From: Lachnospiraceae bacterium
GTDB taxonomy: Bacteria; Bacillota; Clostridia; Lachnospirales; Lachnospiraceae
DNA: 45,577 bases
Assembly: GCA_014804485.1 (NCBI GenBank)
Contig: JAAUZT010000052.1
Location: forward strand, 1 to 45,577
Reading direction: 5' to 3'
Shown: one piece after another, positions 43,308-45,577 of the stretch
Numbering within the stretch: the stretch's first letter is position 1
Layout of the letters: every line of letters starts with the position of its first letter
Notes under the pieces: model-generated
Seen by the model: the letters and a program-made list of their open reading frames with translations, nothing else
The model's database searches: none
What the model was told of the DNA's origin: nothing
Made by a program: the position numbers and the translations under genes

Positions 43308-43459
43308 GCTTGGACAGAAGCCAATATCTTAAGGAGCCCCTTGGAGAGCGTCAGCACTTAGCGAGGTTATGAGTTGCCCCGCAACTCACGAGCTTAGTGT
43401 CTGTTACGCTCGGAACGGAGCGAAAGCGCGGCTCCGTAGATATTGGCTTCTGTCCAAGC
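43308..43459 (+). repeat. 152-nt intergenic palindromic repeat, copy 2
   Basis: The 22-base ends (43308-43329 and 43438-43459) are perfectly complementary, although their sequence differs from copy 1. The apical hairpin GAGTTGC-CCC-GCAACTC and the GGAGCGAAAGCGCGGCTCC segment are kept. The element fills the gap between the convergent cobalamin operon and typA; it lacks a T-run. Confidence 0.9.
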
Positions 43460-43482
43460 GGCCTTATTAGAAGTTGCAAATA

Positions 43483-45324
43483 TTATTTCTTACTCGCCGC
43501 AGAAATAGCCGCCCTCTTTCTAAGCGTCGGATCCAAAATCTTCTTACGTATCCTGATCGTCTTAGGAGTCACCTCCAACAGCTCATCCGTATCAATAAAT
43601 TCCAAAGCCTGCTCCAGACTCAAAACCTTCGGCGGTGTGAGCCGCAGCGCCTCGTCCGCGCTGGAGGAACGGGTGTTGGTGAGCTGCTTCTTCTTGCAGA
43701 CATTCAGCTCGATGTCCTCGCCCCGTCCGTTCTGTCCCACGACCATGCCGGAATATACCTTAGTGCCCGGTCCGATGAAGAGTGTGCCCCGCTCCTGTGC
43801 GTTGAAGAGACCGTAAGTGATCGCTTCGCCTGCCTCAAAAGCGATAAGAGATCCCTGTTTGCGGTACTGGATATCTCCCTTGTAGGGACCGTAGCCGTCG
43901 AAAATGCTGTTCATAATGCCGTTACCCTTGGTGTCCGTCATGAACTCGCCGCGATAGCCGATCAGGCCGCGGGAAGGAATGGAGAACTCCAGACGGCTGT
44001 ATCCGCCGGAGGCAAGTCCCATGTTCAGAAGTTCACCTTTGCGCTGGCTTAACTTTTCAATGACAGTTCCGGAGAATTCCTCCGGCACATCTATATAGCA
44101 CAGTTCCATAGGCTCCAGTTTCTTGCCGTTTTCATCTGTTTTATATAATACTTCCGCCTTGCTGACTGCAAATTCATACCCCTCACGGCGCATATTTTCA
44201 ATCAGAACGGACAGATGCAGCTCGCCCCGTCCGGAGACCTTGAAGGCTTCCGTAGTCTCTGTTTCTTCCACGCGGAGGGAAACATCGGTATTTAACTCTC
44301 TGAACAGTCTGTCGCGCAGATGGCGGCTGGTCACATACTTGCCTTCCTGCCCGGCAAGAGGAGAGTCGTTGACGATAAAATGCATGGCGATGGTCGGCTC
44401 GGAAATCTTCTGGAACGGAATCGGCTGCGGATTTTCGGGAGAACAGAGGGTGTCTCCGATATGAATATCCGAGATGCCGGAGATCGCCACGATGGAGCCG
44501 ATTCCGGCTTCATCGACGTCTACTTTGTTTAAACCGTCATATTCATATAATTTGCTGATTTTGACTTTGCGCATCTTGTCGGGGTCGTGGTGATTGACAA
44601 TGATCACTTCCTGATTAACTTTGACGGAACCGTTGTCTACTTTGCCTACCCCGATACGTCCCACGTACTCGTTGTAGTCGATGGTACTGATCAGCACCTG
44701 TGTGCCGGCGTCGGGATCGCCCGTGGGTGCCGGAATATGCTCCAGAATCGTGTCGAAAAGGGGAGTCATGTTGCCGCCCTTCACGGTGAGCTGTGTGCTG
44801 GCGGTTCCAGTCTTGGCGGAAGCATAGACGAAGGGACAGTCTAACTGCTCATCGTTGGCATCCAGATCCATGAAGAGTTCCAGTACTTCATCTACCACCT
44901 GGACAGGTCTTGCTTCCGGACGGTCGCATTTATTAATACATACGATTACGGATAAGTCCAGTTCCAACGCTTTCTTCAGAACGAATTTCGTCTGGGGCAT
45001 GGGACCTTCGAAAGCGTCCACGACGAGGATGACACCGTTCACCATTTTGAGCACACGCTCCACCTCGCCGCCGAAGTCGGCGTGTCCGGGAGTGTCGATG
45101 ATGTTGATCTTTACACCCTTATACATAACGGCCGTGTTCTTGGACAGGATCGTGATACCGCGCTCTTTCTCGATATCATTAGAGTCCATGACACGCTCCG
45201 CAACTTCCTGGTTTTCCCTGAAAACACCGCTCTGTTTTAACAGCTCGTCTACCAGCGTCGTCTTGCCGTGGTCAACGTGAGCGATGATTGCTATATTTCT
45301 TACATCTTCTCTTGTCTGGTTCAT
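43483..45324 (-). CDS. typA: Ribosome-associated GTPase TypA/BipA
   Basis: This 613-residue translational GTPase has AHVDHGKTT (G1), ITILSKN (G2 region), DTPGHADFGGEVER (G3) and NKCDRPEARP (G4). The EF-G-like domains III and V and the TypA-specific C-terminal domain (GYDGYGPYKGDIQYR-type segment, IFIGPG-like GTLFIGPGTKVYSGMVVG) follow. It binds the ribosome and is linked to stress and low-temperature ribosome assembly. The ATG used is at 45324, where homologues begin (MNQTREDVRN); the ribosome site is AAAGG. An in-frame start 14 codons upstream has no site. Confidence 0.96.
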   Translation of the reverse strand: MNQTREDVRNIAIIAHVDHGKTTLVDELLKQSGVFRENQEVAERVMDSNDIEKERGITILSKNTAVMYKGVKINIIDTPGHADFGGEVERVLKMVNGVILVVDAFEGPMPQTKFVLKKALELDLSVIVCINKCDRPEARPVQVVDEVLELFMDLDANDEQLDCPFVYASAKTGTASTQLTVKGGNMTPLFDTILEHIPAPTGDPDAGTQVLISTIDYNEYVGRIGVGKVDNGSVKVNQEVIIVNHHDPDKMRKVKISKLYEYDGLNKVDVDEAGIGSIVAISGISDIHIGDTLCSPENPQPIPFQKISEPTIAMHFIVNDSPLAGQEGKYVTSRHLRDRLFRELNTDVSLRVEETETTEAFKVSGRGELHLSVLIENMRREGYEFAVSKAEVLYKTDENGKKLEPMELCYIDVPEEFSGTVIEKLSQRKGELLNMGLASGGYSRLEFSIPSRGLIGYRGEFMTDTKGNGIMNSIFDGYGPYKGDIQYRKQGSLIAFEAGEAITYGLFNAQERGTLFIGPGTKVYSGMVVGQNGRGEDIELNVCKKKQLTNTRSSSADEALRLTPPKVLSLEQALEFIDTDELLEVTPKTIRIRKKILDPTLRKRAAISAASKK

Positions 45325-45383
45325 GGTTGATCTTGCCTTTCTTAATTTTATGAACAAAAAACTCACTTTTACAAAACCTATTA

Positions 45384-45412
45384 ATTATATCACCACATGT
45401 CTGATCTTGCAA
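45384..45412 (-). promoter_or_regulatory. Predicted promoter of typA
   Basis: On the minus strand TTGCAA (45412-45407) and a perfect TATAAT (45389-45384) lie 17 bases apart, with TGA preceding the -10 (extended -10). Confidence 0.75.
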
Positions 45413-45474
45413 GCACTGCATTATTCCGGATTTCGCGATTTGCAATTGCTTTTCATACCCACGCCACAGCCTAA

Positions 45475-45577
45475 GCTCAGAGGGGAGTTAATATCTGAAG
45501 GAACCCCTCAAAAAGCGTCGGCACTTGACGAGGTATCTCACGAGTCTAGTGTCCGCTACGCTTTTTGCGGAGCGAGA
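45475..45577 (+). repeat. 152-nt palindromic repeat, copy 3 (cut by window end)
   Basis: It starts with GCTCAGAGGGGAGTTAATAT and continues with AAAAAGCG, then GCACTTGAC paired with GTCTAGTGT, and CGCTTTTTGCGGAGCGA. The apical hairpin is shortened compared with copies 1 and 2. The 3' arm lies outside the window. Confidence 0.85.

Overview
The window looks like a chromosomal segment of an anaerobic Gram-positive bacterium of the class Clostridia, most likely a gut Lachnospiraceae. The reasons are: the oxygen-independent (Cbi) cobalamin route, a cysteine T-box, strong AAGGAGG-type ribosome sites, a sigH sporulation/stationary sigma gene, YesM/YesN-type two-component genes, and VSGN-repeat surface proteins. 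No phage, transposase or CRISPR array was found.

Layout. (1) 1-3948: the 3' end of a YesM-like histidine kinase, its AraC-type response regulator, and a convergent gene for a cytoplasmic LacI-type sensor fused to a diguanylate cyclase. (2) 4117-6981: coenzyme A supply, with an ECF-type substrate-binding membrane protein (probably for pantothenate), coaX and coaBC. (3) 7018-13946: a housekeeping block in the classical Firmicutes order ispF, (cysteine T-box) cysE, cysS, mrnC, rlmB, sigH. A VSGN-repeat SGNH hydrolase sits where yacP is found in Bacillus. (4) 13979-22989: tRNA-Thr(GGT), a double flavodoxin-like iron-sulfur protein, a HAD hydrolase, a small helical protein, a class A penicillin-binding protein on the minus strand, a YigZ-family protein, mgtE, and a stand-alone protein resembling the methionine synthase reactivation domain.

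(5) 23022-43263: a roughly 20 kb cobalamin operon, all on the plus strand, preceded by a promoter, a cobalamin riboswitch and an intrinsic terminator. It opens with a lipoprotein CbiK-type cobaltochelatase carrying two extra beta-rich domains, followed by a lipoprotein/permease/ATPase ABC transporter. The biosynthetic genes follow: cbiP, cobT, cobU, a short cobU-like gene, cobC, cbiB, cobD, cbiC, cbiD, cbiF, cbiG, cbiH, a cbiJ-cbiE-cbiT fusion, cbiA and a small cysteine-rich protein. Recognisable cbiL, cobS, a corrinoid adenosyltransferase and the uroporphyrinogen genes are absent from this stretch and must lie elsewhere if the pathway is complete. (6) 43483-45324: typA (bipA) on the minus strand.

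A family of 152-nt intergenic palindromic repeats recurs at 7602-7753, 43308-43459 and 45475 to the window end, with a decayed minus-strand remnant near 19909-20000. The arms differ between copies, yet paired bases change together. The two most unusual items in the window are this repeat family and the exported chelatase-transporter head of the cobalamin operon.
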